From Candidatus Iainarchaeum sp. (GTDB taxonomy: Archaea; Iainarchaeota; Iainarchaeia; Iainarchaeales; JAXPJC01), in NCBI GenBank assembly GCA_018304445.1, contig JAGVWD010000063.1:1-7116 (forward strand): a stretch of 7,116 nucleotides of DNA. Reading direction: 5' to 3'. Of this stretch, positions 1-5,208 are shown in pieces. Every line of letters starts with the position of its first letter. Position 1 is the stretch's first letter. Made by a program: the position numbers and the translations under genes. A model generated the notes under the pieces. The model saw nothing but the letters and a program-made list of their open reading frames with translations. It did not search any database and had not been told where the DNA came from.

Positions 1-134
1 AAAATGCTCGAGCTCTCAGGGAATGTAAAATAGCTCACCCATATGCTTATGCTTGAGAATGCAATGCTCAGGAACAGTATGTAAAGGGGATGCCTCCTTA
101 TTTGCGCCTCTCCAAGGATTGATTCAAACACCAT
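1..134 (-). CDS. SpoIIM-like integral membrane protein, N-terminal fragment
   Basis: This is a partial gene on the minus strand: the ATG lies at 134-132 and 44 codons stay open to the window edge. The peptide starts MVFESILG, then has a short charged stretch (EAQIRRHP), then a hydrophobic segment at residues 17-38 that fits one transmembrane helix, followed by FPESSS. The arrangement MV(L/F)ES, basic residues plus HP, first helix, then (W/F)xFPE is what I recall from the start of archaeal stage II sporulation protein M-like (DUF95) membrane proteins. These are multi-helix proteins of unknown role in non-sporulating archaea. The gene diverges from csl4 and probably uses the TTTAAA box at 169-174, which leaves a leader of about 12 nt. 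The family call rests on only 44 residues and the rest lies outside the window. That the frame is coding is fairly sure; the family is moderately sure. Confidence 0.6.
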   Translation of the reverse strand, partial: MVFESILGEAQIRRHPLYILFLSIAFSSISIWVSYFTFPESSSI

Positions 135-166
135 TTTCCCATTTCCCAAAAAACCGCAAAACCAAT

Positions 167-197
167 AATTTAAATAGGTTTCTGGGTTAATATAATT
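167..197. promoter_or_regulatory. Divergent promoter region between SpoIIM-like gene and csl4
   Basis: TTTAAATA at 169-176 is a strong archaeal TATA-box match, and its TTTAAA core is palindromic, so it can be read both ways. On the minus strand it sits about 37 nt from the ATG at 134. On the plus strand it would give a start site near 198 and a leader of about 64 nt for csl4. A second TATA-like run, TTAATATA, is at 187-194. A weaker GTTTAAGG at 212-219 could give a leader of about 20 nt. Which box drives csl4 cannot be decided by eye. Confidence 0.5.
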
Positions 198-224
198 ATT
201 GTTTTATTTCCGTTTAAGGAAGGC

Positions 225-249
225 ATCGGAAACGCAGTTTCTGATTTTT
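225..249 (+). promoter_or_regulatory. Leader hairpin plus T-run upstream of csl4
   Basis: ATCGGAAAC (225-233) pairs with GTTTCTGAT (237-245) around a GCA loop, giving 9 bp with one G-U pair. T245-T249 directly overlaps and follows the stem, and the csl4 ATG is at 262. The shape resembles an intrinsic terminator or attenuator inside a leader. Archaeal termination depends mainly on U-runs, so the hairpin could equally be a protein-binding or stability element. The pairing is seen directly; any function is inferred. Confidence 0.35.
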
Positions 250-261
250 GATGGTTAAAAA

Positions 262-828
262 ATGGACAGCAAAATAGTTTTTCCCGGGGATTTCCTCACA
301 ACAGCAGAGGAATTTGTCGCGGGCAAAAACACCTATGAGGATATTTCGGGCAGGATATATGCCGCAACCGTGGGAAATGCGCAGTTCGATTTGGGCAAGA
401 GGGAAGTAAGCGTAGATAAAAACGGCAGGGAGCTAGAGCTGCTCGAGGTCGGTTCAATCATTGAGGGCGTTGTGATAATGCTCAAGCCGCAGGCAGCAAT
501 AATTGAGATTTATGCTGCCGAAAAGGACGGAAGAAAGCTTAACATCCAGCAGTCCATCGGGGCAGTTCCCATTTCGCTTGTAAGCAGGGGCTACGTTACC
601 ACAATGGACACAAAATTCAGGATCGGGGATCTTGTAAGGGCGAAGGTCGAAGTCATAACGGCTTACTCCGTAGATAGCTCAACAGCAGATGCCGAACTGG
701 GCGTTATAAGGGCATACTGCACCAAGTGCAGGGATGCCATGGGATTGTTCGATTCGCAGCTCAAGTGCATAAACTGCGGGAATGTCGAGCAGCGCAAGTT
801 CTCAACGCTTTACACGCTTAAGTACTGA
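262..828 (+). CDS. csl4: Exosome complex RNA-binding subunit Csl4
   Basis: This is the cap subunit of the archaeal RNA exosome, which degrades and tails RNA 3'-to-5' in the cytoplasm. Csl4 sits on the Rrp41/Rrp42 ring, binds RNA and helps tether DnaG. The three expected domains are present in order. The N-terminal domain (residues about 4-45) carries the typical VFPGD and a TYED...GRIYA run. An S1 RNA-binding barrel occupies about 60-138. A C-terminal zinc ribbon has Cys153-x2-Cys156 and Cys169-x2-Cys172, followed by the usual E-x-RK-x-S-x-x-Y ending. The length of 188 aa is normal. The ATG at 262 lacks a clear Shine-Dalgarno sequence, and the N-terminus fits the family without extension. It leads a close-packed cluster with rpoL (19 nt downstream) and the DUF99 gene, pairing RNA decay with transcription. 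No key residue is missing. Confidence 0.95.
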   Translation: MDSKIVFPGDFLTTAEEFVAGKNTYEDISGRIYAATVGNAQFDLGKREVSVDKNGRELELLEVGSIIEGVVIMLKPQAAIIEIYAAEKDGRKLNIQQSIGAVPISLVSRGYVTTMDTKFRIGDLVRAKVEVITAYSVDSSTADAELGVIRAYCTKCRDAMGLFDSQLKCINCGNVEQRKFSTLYTLKY

Positions 829-836
829 ATTTAACT

Positions 837-842
837 GGAGGG
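837..842 (+). promoter_or_regulatory. Ribosome binding site of rpoL
   Basis: GGAGGG lies 5 nt before the ATG at 848, the best Shine-Dalgarno match in the window. It sets the rpoL start at 848 rather than at the in-frame ATG at 782 inside csl4. It is expected here because rpoL is an internal operon gene, unlike the apparently leaderless first genes. Confidence 0.75.
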
Positions 843-847
843 AAAAA

Positions 848-1126
848 ATGGACCTGGAAGTGATAAGGAAGCAGAAGAATCTCCTTGAGTTTACAATGAA
901 GGGCGAAAGGCACACTTTCCCGAATCTGCTGCGCTCTTATCTTCTAAAGGACGCGGGCGTTGAATTCGCCGCATACACCTTGGTGCATCCCATGGACAAT
1001 GATGCGAAATTCATCGTAAGGACAAAGGATTCTGAAACCGCGGAAAAGGCGCTTACAAAGGCGTGCGATGCGATTGATTCCGATTTGGAGGAATTCTCCA
1101 AGCAGTTCAAGAAGGCAGTGAAGTAA
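848..1126 (+). CDS. rpoL: DNA-directed RNA polymerase subunit L (Rpb11 homologue)
   Basis: This is a small subunit of the archaeal RNA polymerase that pairs with subunit D (Rpb3 homologue), like the bacterial alpha dimer, to nucleate enzyme assembly. The 92-aa product has the family signature: a short beta-strand, then GERHTFPNLLRSYLL (residues 19-33), the hallmark E-x-HT-x-x-N-x-L-R segment of the dimerisation helix. VEFAAYTLVHP (38-48) follows, then a C-terminal helix with DLEEFSKQFKKAV. The length matches archaeal RpoL. A longer in-frame start at 782 exists but would add 22 serine-rich residues overlapping csl4, with no family support. The gene is 19 nt after csl4 and 11 nt before the DUF99 gene, all on one strand, so cotranscription is likely. 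Confidence 0.95.
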   Translation: MDLEVIRKQKNLLEFTMKGERHTFPNLLRSYLLKDAGVEFAAYTLVHPMDNDAKFIVRTKDSETAEKALTKACDAIDSDLEEFSKQFKKAVK

Positions 1127-1137
1127 AGGCTTATTTT

Positions 1138-1713
1138 ATGCAGAATGTCTTGCTAAAACCTAATTTTCGCGTTCTTGCGATTGACGACGGCTCCTTCAGG
1201 CCAGGGCAAAAGCAAAAAATCCCCCTTGTTGGTGTAATTTACAGGATTGATGGCAGGATTGAGGGGATTCTCTCCCAAAAAATTTCAGTTGATGCGCTTG
1301 ATTCAACTGAAAAAATAATTGAAATGCTCTCTGACGGGAAATTCCTCCAGCAGGTTTCATTCATCCTCCTTCAGGGGATAAATTTCGCGGGCTTCAACAT
1401 TGCGGACGTGAAGAGGCTCAACTCCGTTCTCAAAAAGCCGATAATAATTGTATTCAGGAAGTTTCCCGATATGGATGAAATCAGAAATGCGCTGCGAAAA
1501 TTCCCCGACAGGGAGAAAAGGCTCGCGCTGATAAGAAATGCGGGAAAAATCCGCAAAATCAATTCAATACACTTCCAGTTCATTGGAACGGATGAGCCAA
1601 CAGCAAGGGAAGTGATTAAAAAGACCCTGATGCATAGTTTCCTTCCAGAGCCCATAAGGATTGCGCACCTCGTAGCAAGCGGCATGACCCTCGGGCAAAG
1701 CACAAGGCCGTGA
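1138..1713 (+). CDS. DUF99 (UPF0215) family protein, probable endonuclease dU-type repair enzyme
   Basis: The product has 191 aa and shows the family landmarks. Near the N-terminus is VLAIDDGSF, with Asp16-Asp17 as likely metal ligands. Mid-protein is LLQGINFAGFNIADVKRL (residues 78-94), including Asp90. The C-terminus is PEPIRIAHLVASGMTLGQS (170-188). DUF99 proteins have an endonuclease V-like (RNase H-type) fold. A thermophilic member has, to my recollection, been reported to cut DNA at deoxyuridine, so a role in repair of deaminated bases is plausible but not shown here. The ATG at 1138 is 11 nt after rpoL with no Shine-Dalgarno sequence, which suggests operon read-through. The family call is sure; the biochemical role is an inference from relatives. 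Confidence 0.88.
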   Translation: MQNVLLKPNFRVLAIDDGSFRPGQKQKIPLVGVIYRIDGRIEGILSQKISVDALDSTEKIIEMLSDGKFLQQVSFILLQGINFAGFNIADVKRLNSVLKKPIIIVFRKFPDMDEIRNALRKFPDREKRLALIRNAGKIRKINSIHFQFIGTDEPTAREVIKKTLMHSFLPEPIRIAHLVASGMTLGQSTRP

Positions 1714-1719
1714 GATGGT

Positions 1720-1727
1720 TTTTAATA
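1720..1727 (+). promoter_or_regulatory. TATA-like box for the gene at 1750
   Basis: TTTTAATA starts just after the DUF99 stop and its centre is about 26 nt from the ATG at 1750, as expected for a leaderless archaeal transcript. The identical octamer recurs at 2290-2297. The T5 run at 1719-1723 might also serve as a weak end for the upstream transcript. Confidence 0.5.
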
Positions 1728-1749
1728 GGAGAAATGCAGCTTAATTGAT

Positions 1750-2274
1750 ATGGCATCAATCAATCCCTTCAGAAGATGGATTAGAAAAAATTTTGCTGTT
1801 TTGAGGGCAAGGCCGTTGCCACGCGATGCAGATTTTATATTTCCAAGGATTATTTGGAAAACCAAACTGCGCGGTAAAACTGTTATTTGGAAAACTCCTG
1901 CAAGAGCAGGCGAAAGGCAGGCGCGGCAGATGATTTCCGGAATCATGCCCGAGGAAGGAAACACGTTTTATTTCAGGCTATCAAAACGCTATCCTGACCT
2001 TAAAGGCGGAAGGCGCTGGGAAGAATACTATGACCTGCCCTCCCTGAAAAACATATTCGACGGGACAATGAATAGAAGGGTGAAAAAAATATTGAGAGAA
2101 AACAAACTGACTTTTGAGGAACTGTTGCAAAAGAGCATGGAAGCAAAAGAAGAAGTTGATTCAATATTGTCCCGTGAATTGAATCCCTTCAACTACAATC
2201 TTGATTTTGGGCCAGACCAGCTGCTGGTTGGCATAAAGAACAGAAAAATTGATTTTATCCTTGTTGACATTTAG
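1750..2274 (+). CDS. Hypothetical basic protein with a faint kinase-like C-terminus
   Basis: I do not recognise a family. The 174-aa product is rich in Arg and Lys, especially in residues 1-60, and has no signal peptide or membrane segment. An IIWKT/VIWKT pair (residues 34-38 and 45-49) is encoded by a 13-nt direct repeat at 1850-1862 and 1883-1895, 33 nt apart and in frame; it looks like a beta-hairpin. Residues 107-142 are a charged, probably helical stretch. The last 26 residues, NLDFGPDQLLV...KIDFILVDI, resemble the catalytic loop and metal-binding strand of kinase-fold proteins (Asp152; Asp173), with Lys48 as a possible ATP lysine. However, the expected His is Asn150 and the expected Asn is Gln157, and the protein ends right at the second Asp. 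It could be a degenerate kinase-fold fragment or something unrelated. That the gene is real is supported by its own promoter box, start spacing and full-length frame. Confidence 0.75.
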   Translation: MASINPFRRWIRKNFAVLRARPLPRDADFIFPRIIWKTKLRGKTVIWKTPARAGERQARQMISGIMPEEGNTFYFRLSKRYPDLKGGRRWEEYYDLPSLKNIFDGTMNRRVKKILRENKLTFEELLQKSMEAKEEVDSILSRELNPFNYNLDFGPDQLLVGIKNRKIDFILVDI

Positions 2275-2289
2275 CTCTTTTTGCAGTAC

Positions 2290-2297
2290 TTTTAATA
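2290..2297 (+). promoter_or_regulatory. TATA-like box for the signal peptidase gene
   Basis: TTTTAATA, identical to the box at 1720-1727, is 16 nt after the previous stop. Its centre is about 20 nt before the ATG at 2314 and 29 nt before the ATG at 2323. It therefore argues against the TTG at 2299, which would overlap or adjoin the box. A short T5 run at 2277-2281 may end the upstream transcript. Confidence 0.5.
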
Positions 2298-2313
2298 ATT
2301 GCTTCGCTGTTTA

Positions 2314-3069
2314 ATGATTGGCATGGGCGGCATAATAAGCAAACTGAAATGGCTTGACCCATTCACATATGTTGATATTTTATTGGATAAAATAAAGCCA
2401 AAGGCGCAGCGCAACAAATATTTGGACTGGGCAATATACCTCGCATTTGCGGCAATTTTCGCATATGCCCTGCTTTTTATTTTCGGCCTTATCCTGGGCA
2501 CTTCAGCCCCCGGGGTAATAGTCCTTTCCGGCAGCATGGAGCCAAGCTTTTACAGGGGGGATATAATAATCCTCCAGGGCGCGGATGCTCAAAATATAAA
2601 AGGCCAGGATGTTTATTTCCCGGGCATAAGCACGCTCAAGGGAAAAATGCTGAAAGAAATCGCAGAAGTTGATTATGAAAAGCAGAAAATAATTTTCGCA
2701 AACGGCGCCGAGGTTTCAATAAACAAAGAGGGCGATGTTATTGTTTATAATTCCTCATACTACCCCGAACCGATAATCCACAGGGTAATTGCAAAAGTGC
2801 ATGTCGCTGACGGCACATACTTCATTACAAAAGGCGACAACCCAAAAACAAACTGGTTTGTTGACCAGGCCTGCGGCAATGTTGTTTTTGGCTATGTTCC
2901 AGGAACTGACCTCATAGCAATAACTTCCATTGAAAGTGCATGCATAACCCCCCATATGCCGAATGAAAAGGAGCTTGAAGGGAAAATGATTGGGAAGATT
3001 CCCTTCCTCGGATGGGTTAAGCTTATTCCATTTGATGAAATCCCAAAACTGCTTGGTTTAAAAAAATGA
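2314..3069 (+). CDS. Archaeal signal peptidase I (Sec11-type, S26B)
   Basis: This is a membrane serine protease that removes signal peptides from Sec- or Tat-exported precursors on the outer face of the membrane. Numbering is from the ATG at 2314 (251 aa). A charged N-terminal region of about 38 residues precedes one membrane helix (about 39-61). Next come VLSGSMEPSFYRGD with nucleophile Ser74, IIHRVIA with His156, and TKGDN with Asp175. A His rather than a Lys as general base marks the archaeal/eukaryotic type. The Ser-to-His distance of 82 residues is about twice that of yeast Sec11, owing to an insertion (about 85-145); as I recall, Methanococcus also has a long spacing. There is no clear second membrane helix at the C-terminus. 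The ATG at 2323 is an equally good start. The stop overlaps an ATG (ATGA at 3066-3069) just ahead of the PCNA-A gene. Confidence 0.9.
   Translation: MIGMGGIISKLKWLDPFTYVDILLDKIKPKAQRNKYLDWAIYLAFAAIFAYALLFIFGLILGTSAPGVIVLSGSMEPSFYRGDIIILQGADAQNIKGQDVYFPGISTLKGKMLKEIAEVDYEKQKIIFANGAEVSINKEGDVIVYNSSYYPEPIIHRVIAKVHVADGTYFITKGDNPKTNWFVDQACGNVVFGYVPGTDLIAITSIESACITPHMPNEKELEGKMIGKIPFLGWVKLIPFDEIPKLLGLKK
3057..3064 (+). promoter_or_regulatory. Possible internal promoter for PCNA-A
   Basis: TTTAAAAA at the very end of the signal peptidase gene matches a TATA box. It would place a transcript start near 3087, just ahead of the ATG at 3096. The run also encodes LKK at the peptidase C-terminus, so it may be chance. 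Confidence 0.3.
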
Positions 3070-3095
3070 CCTCTGCTAATTTTATTGGGCAGAAC

Positions 3096-3842
3096 ATGAA
3101 GCTTGTTTTTTCAGACGCAACGGCATTCAAGAAAGCAGTAGACGCAATTGCAGTCCTTATTGATGAGGCAGAATTCGTAATAACCCAGACAGGCCTGACG
3201 CTTAAGGCAACCGATCCTAGTCAAATAAGCATGATTGATTTTTCCATGGGAAGGGAGGCCTTCAAGGAATACAATATTTCCGAGCCGGCAAAAATCGGCC
3301 TTGACCTGGAATACCTTTCAGGAATTTTGGGAAGGGCAAAGTCCGGGGACGAGCTTACAATAAGCATGGACGAGAAGCAGGCGCGCCTGGAAATTCTTTT
3401 AAAGGGCGCCTCGGCAAGGAAATTTTCCATTCCGCTCATTGACATTTCCTCGCAGGAGCTTCCGAACCCGAAAATTGAGTTTGACGCTGAATTGAAAGTG
3501 CGCGCGGACATATTGCAGGACGCGCTGAAGGACGCTTCCCTCATTGGAAGCCACATAACGCTTGGCGCGGATGCAGATAAATTTTTTGTCAAAGCCTCCA
3601 GCAGCAAGGGCGAGCTGAACAATGAAACCCCGAAAACCGACAAGGCAATAGTGCAGGAATTTTCAGTAAAAAAGGAATGCAGCGCGATGTTCCCCCTTGA
3701 TTACCTGCAGTACATGCTGAAGGCAGCGGATTCCTCAACAATTGCAGGAATAAACATAAAGGCAAGCGCGCCGATAAAAATCGCGTACAAAATCGGAAGC
3801 GCAAACATCTGCTACTACCTCGCGCCAAGGATTGAGGGCTGA
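3096..3842 (+). CDS. pcn: DNA polymerase sliding clamp PCNA, paralogue A
   Basis: This is a trimeric ring clamp that encircles DNA and tethers polymerases, the Fen1 nuclease, ligase and others. The product is 248 aa, the usual PCNA length. Family marks are KLVFSDATAFKKAVDAIAVLIDEAEF at the start (inner-surface helix with KK), LKATDPSQISMIDF (residues 36-49), IGLDLEYL, FSIPLIDIS leading into the interdomain loop, DALKDASLIGS in domain II, and the C-terminal YYLAPRIE that contacts client peptides. An in-frame ATG at 3066 overlaps the peptidase stop and would add MTSANFIGQN. I prefer 3096 because it aligns without a gap to the first Met of the second PCNA gene and to the family. About 34% of residues match the second PCNA in my hand alignment. 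Linkage to a signal peptidase is unusual. Whether it forms homo- or heterotrimers is not visible here. Confidence 0.94.
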   Translation: MKLVFSDATAFKKAVDAIAVLIDEAEFVITQTGLTLKATDPSQISMIDFSMGREAFKEYNISEPAKIGLDLEYLSGILGRAKSGDELTISMDEKQARLEILLKGASARKFSIPLIDISSQELPNPKIEFDAELKVRADILQDALKDASLIGSHITLGADADKFFVKASSSKGELNNETPKTDKAIVQEFSVKKECSAMFPLDYLQYMLKAADSSTIAGINIKASAPIKIAYKIGSANICYYLAPRIEG

Positions 3843-3882
3843 ATTACAGAAATATTTACCGCGTAGCAATGATGCAAAGATA

Positions 3883-3919
3883 TTTTAATGTCTTATAATG
3901 TAATTCTAATTAGTGGTGA
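3883..3919 (+). promoter_or_regulatory. Promoter and ribosome binding site of the HEAT-repeat gene
   Basis: TTTTAATG at 3883-3890 is a TATA-like box that would start transcription near 3912. GGTGA at 3915-3919 complements the 16S rRNA tail and lies 3 nt before the ATG at 3923. This gene thus has its own promoter after the PCNA-A stop and a short leader with a Shine-Dalgarno sequence, unlike the leaderless neighbours. Confidence 0.5.
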
Positions 3920-3922
3920 AAA

Positions 3923-4495
3923 ATGCCATTTGTGAAAGTCAAAGTTAGCAATAAAAAATTGATGGAGATCGGAAGACAAAAACTACAGAGTAGTATAAAA
4001 AGAGCCCCATCAAGAACGGCCAGAAAACTTGCATTAGAACTTCTCAAAGGGAGGCCGGAAATAACAAAATATGGAAACATCAATGTTCCGAAACGTTTGG
4101 TAACAGAGGCAAGGGTAGACCTGTTGCTATCGCGGTTGAAAAACCCTAACAGGGATGTCAGTTATGCTGCTCAAGAGGAATTAAATAGTATGAAAGCCCC
4201 TGACACGATTCCAAATTTGATTCCTAGATTGAGGGCAATGTTGCGTTCTAAGGGCGATTTGCCAGTTACGGCACGAGGTGTTTTAATTGGAACTAGACTC
4301 AGATCTACAATCCCTAATCTGAAAGCAGCGTTGAAAGATAGGTATTGGCCGGTTCGCTATTATGCTATACGTATTCTAGGTGAAATGAAAGTCAGGGCTG
4401 TAATTCCTGACCTGAAATTAGCGGCGAGAAGCCCTAAGGTTCCAATTTCCGAAGCAGCCGAAATAGCTTTGCGAAAAATGAACGTAAAGATATAG
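3923..4495 (+). CDS. Small basic HEAT-repeat protein
   Basis: The 190-aa, Lys/Arg-rich product has no signal peptide or membrane segment. After a basic N-terminal region of about 60 residues it shows paired-helix units of HEAT/PBS-lyase type. One unit is VDLLLSRLKNPNRDVSYAAQEELNSM (65-90) followed by IPNLIPRLRAML. A degenerate unit spans about 112-129. The clearest is IPNLKAALKDRYWPVRYYAIRILGEM (130-155), followed by IPDLKLAARSP...SEAAEIALRKM to the end. Such folds are protein- or nucleic-acid-binding scaffolds; the basic surface would suit nucleic acid or an acidic partner. No partner can be named. Codon choice seems less biased than in the flanking replication genes (for example AGA and CTA occur), which could mean low expression or later acquisition. 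It lies between the two PCNA genes and is convergent with the HAD gene, with stops 2 nt apart. Confidence 0.8.
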   Translation: MPFVKVKVSNKKLMEIGRQKLQSSIKRAPSRTARKLALELLKGRPEITKYGNINVPKRLVTEARVDLLLSRLKNPNRDVSYAAQEELNSMKAPDTIPNLIPRLRAMLRSKGDLPVTARGVLIGTRLRSTIPNLKAALKDRYWPVRYYAIRILGEMKVRAVIPDLKLAARSPKVPISEAAEIALRKMNVKI

Positions 4496-4497
4496 GT

Positions 4498-5130
4498 CTA
4501 TTCATCAAAAATTATTTTCTTTATTTCCCCTAATTTTATTTCCCCTAATTTATCAATAATAAAATCCGGCTTTTCCCTGCGCAACTGCTCTTTTGTCTGA
4601 TAGCCCCCCAAAACCGCAATTGTTGTTACACCCGCCTTTTTCCCAACATCTATGTCATGCGTCATGTCTCCGACATACGCAGTTTCTTCAGGAGCAAACC
4701 CATTCCTCTCCATTACCTTCACAATTGCCTCGGTTTTATCATGATTGCCGCCACTTACATCAACAAAAAATTTTCTGAACCCATAACCATCAAGTTCCTT
4801 TTCAAGCTTTGTTTCCGGGATAGAAGTTAAAATCGCAAGTTTCATCCCTTTCCTGTGTAAAAATTCCAATATTTCCTTTACCCTTGGAAAAGGTTTCGGC
4901 TCCCCTACAGAATGAATTTCTCTTATATACAACTTCTTTAATTCTTCCTGCGTGGCATTTGTAAATTTTTTATAAAAAATCATATAAGGGCTGGTAAATT
5001 CTTTTCTGAATTCTTCCAAAGTCAATGCCTTTATCCCCAATTTCCTGAACACATTCATAGTTGCCTTATAAACGGGAACTATGTCGTCGCTCAGCACCCC
5101 CGACCAGTCAAAAATTATATTTTTTATCAT
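4498..5130 (-). CDS. HAD-superfamily hydrolase with atypical motif I
   Basis: This is a cytoplasmic phosphatase-like enzyme with an aspartyl-phosphate mechanism; the substrate is unknown. In the 210-aa product, motif I is IIFDWSGVL with nucleophile Asp8. A helical cap (about 15-85) follows, typical of subfamily I. Motif II is LAILTS (Thr102/Ser103), motif III Lys132 in NHDKTEA, and motif IV YVGDMTHDI with Asp155 and Asp159. Overall it resembles phosphoglycolate phosphatase/PpaX-like proteins. The oddity is residue 10: the second Asp of the usual DxD, the general acid/base of phosphatases, is Ser. Phosphonatases and haloacid dehalogenases also lack it. The C-terminus contains KLGEI twice from a 15-bp duplication. 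The gene is divergent from PCNA-B, and its ATG lies about 30 nt from the shared TTTAAA box, which suggests a near-leaderless transcript. The superfamily is sure; the reaction is open. Confidence 0.88.
   Translation of the reverse strand: MIKNIIFDWSGVLSDDIVPVYKATMNVFRKLGIKALTLEEFRKEFTSPYMIFYKKFTNATQEELKKLYIREIHSVGEPKPFPRVKEILEFLHRKGMKLAILTSIPETKLEKELDGYGFRKFFVDVSGGNHDKTEAIVKVMERNGFAPEETAYVGDMTHDIDVGKKAGVTTIAVLGGYQTKEQLRREKPDFIIDKLGEIKLGEIKKIIFDE
4521..4550 (-). repeat. Exact 15-bp tandem duplication inside the HAD gene
   Basis: TTATTTCCCCTAATT occurs twice back to back (plus-strand 4521-4535 and 4536-4550). Being 15 bp it keeps frame and duplicates KLGEI near the protein's C-terminus (residues about 194-203). 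Read on the plus strand the tract is T-rich and lies just after the HEAT gene stop, so it might also help end that transcript. Confidence 0.85.
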
Positions 5131-5156
5131 TTATATAGAGAGCCAACAAAAAGACA

Positions 5157-5162
5157 TTTAAA
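5157..5162. promoter_or_regulatory. Palindromic TATA box shared by HAD gene and PCNA-B
   Basis: TTTAAA is the only good TATA candidate for both genes in the 78-nt divergent spacer. On the minus strand it is about 30 nt from the HAD ATG, so that transcript would have almost no leader. On the plus strand a start site near 5185 would give PCNA-B a leader of about 24 nt. An A-rich BRE-like stretch (5148-5152) lies on the side that would favour the plus direction. Confidence 0.5.
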
Positions 5163-5170
5163 CCCTACGG

Positions 5171-5192
5171 CTGTTAATTTCCTGTTAATTTC
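5171..5192 (+). repeat. 11-bp tandem repeat in the PCNA-B promoter
   Basis: CTGTTAATTTC occurs twice with no gap (5171-5181 and 5182-5192). It lies between the TATA box and the ATG, across the predicted transcript start. The period of about one helical turn would put both copies on the same DNA face, as in a repressor operator. Chance slippage is the alternative. Confidence 0.6.
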
Positions 5193-5208
5193 TATTGGGA
5201 TTGGGAAC

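Noticed and set aside
211..256. C/D box sRNA in the csl4 leader
   Set aside because: CTGA at 241-244 and a TGATGG stretch suggest D and C boxes, but there is no proper TGATGA C box and no second box pair.
782..847. Longer in-frame start for rpoL at 782
   Set aside because: It overlaps the csl4 zinc ribbon and adds serine-rich residues absent from the family, while the ATG at 848 has a strong GGAGGG site.
1371..1703. Minus-strand open frame opposite the DUF99 gene
   Set aside because: It is a shadow of a well-supported gene with no family features or promoter. The same holds for the minus-strand frames opposite the signal peptidase, both PCNA genes and priL.
2299..2313. TTG start for the signal peptidase
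   Set aside because: It overlaps or abuts the TTTTAATA box, and two ATG codons follow within 24 nt at better promoter spacing.
2755..2955. Cysteine-rich minus-strand open frame inside the signal peptidase gene
   Set aside because: It lies antisense to the conserved catalytic His and Asp region and has no independent support.
4593..4778. Plus-strand open frame opposite the HAD gene
   Set aside because: The His/Pro/Gln-rich translation has no recognisable fold and lies inside a clear HAD coding sequence on the other strand.
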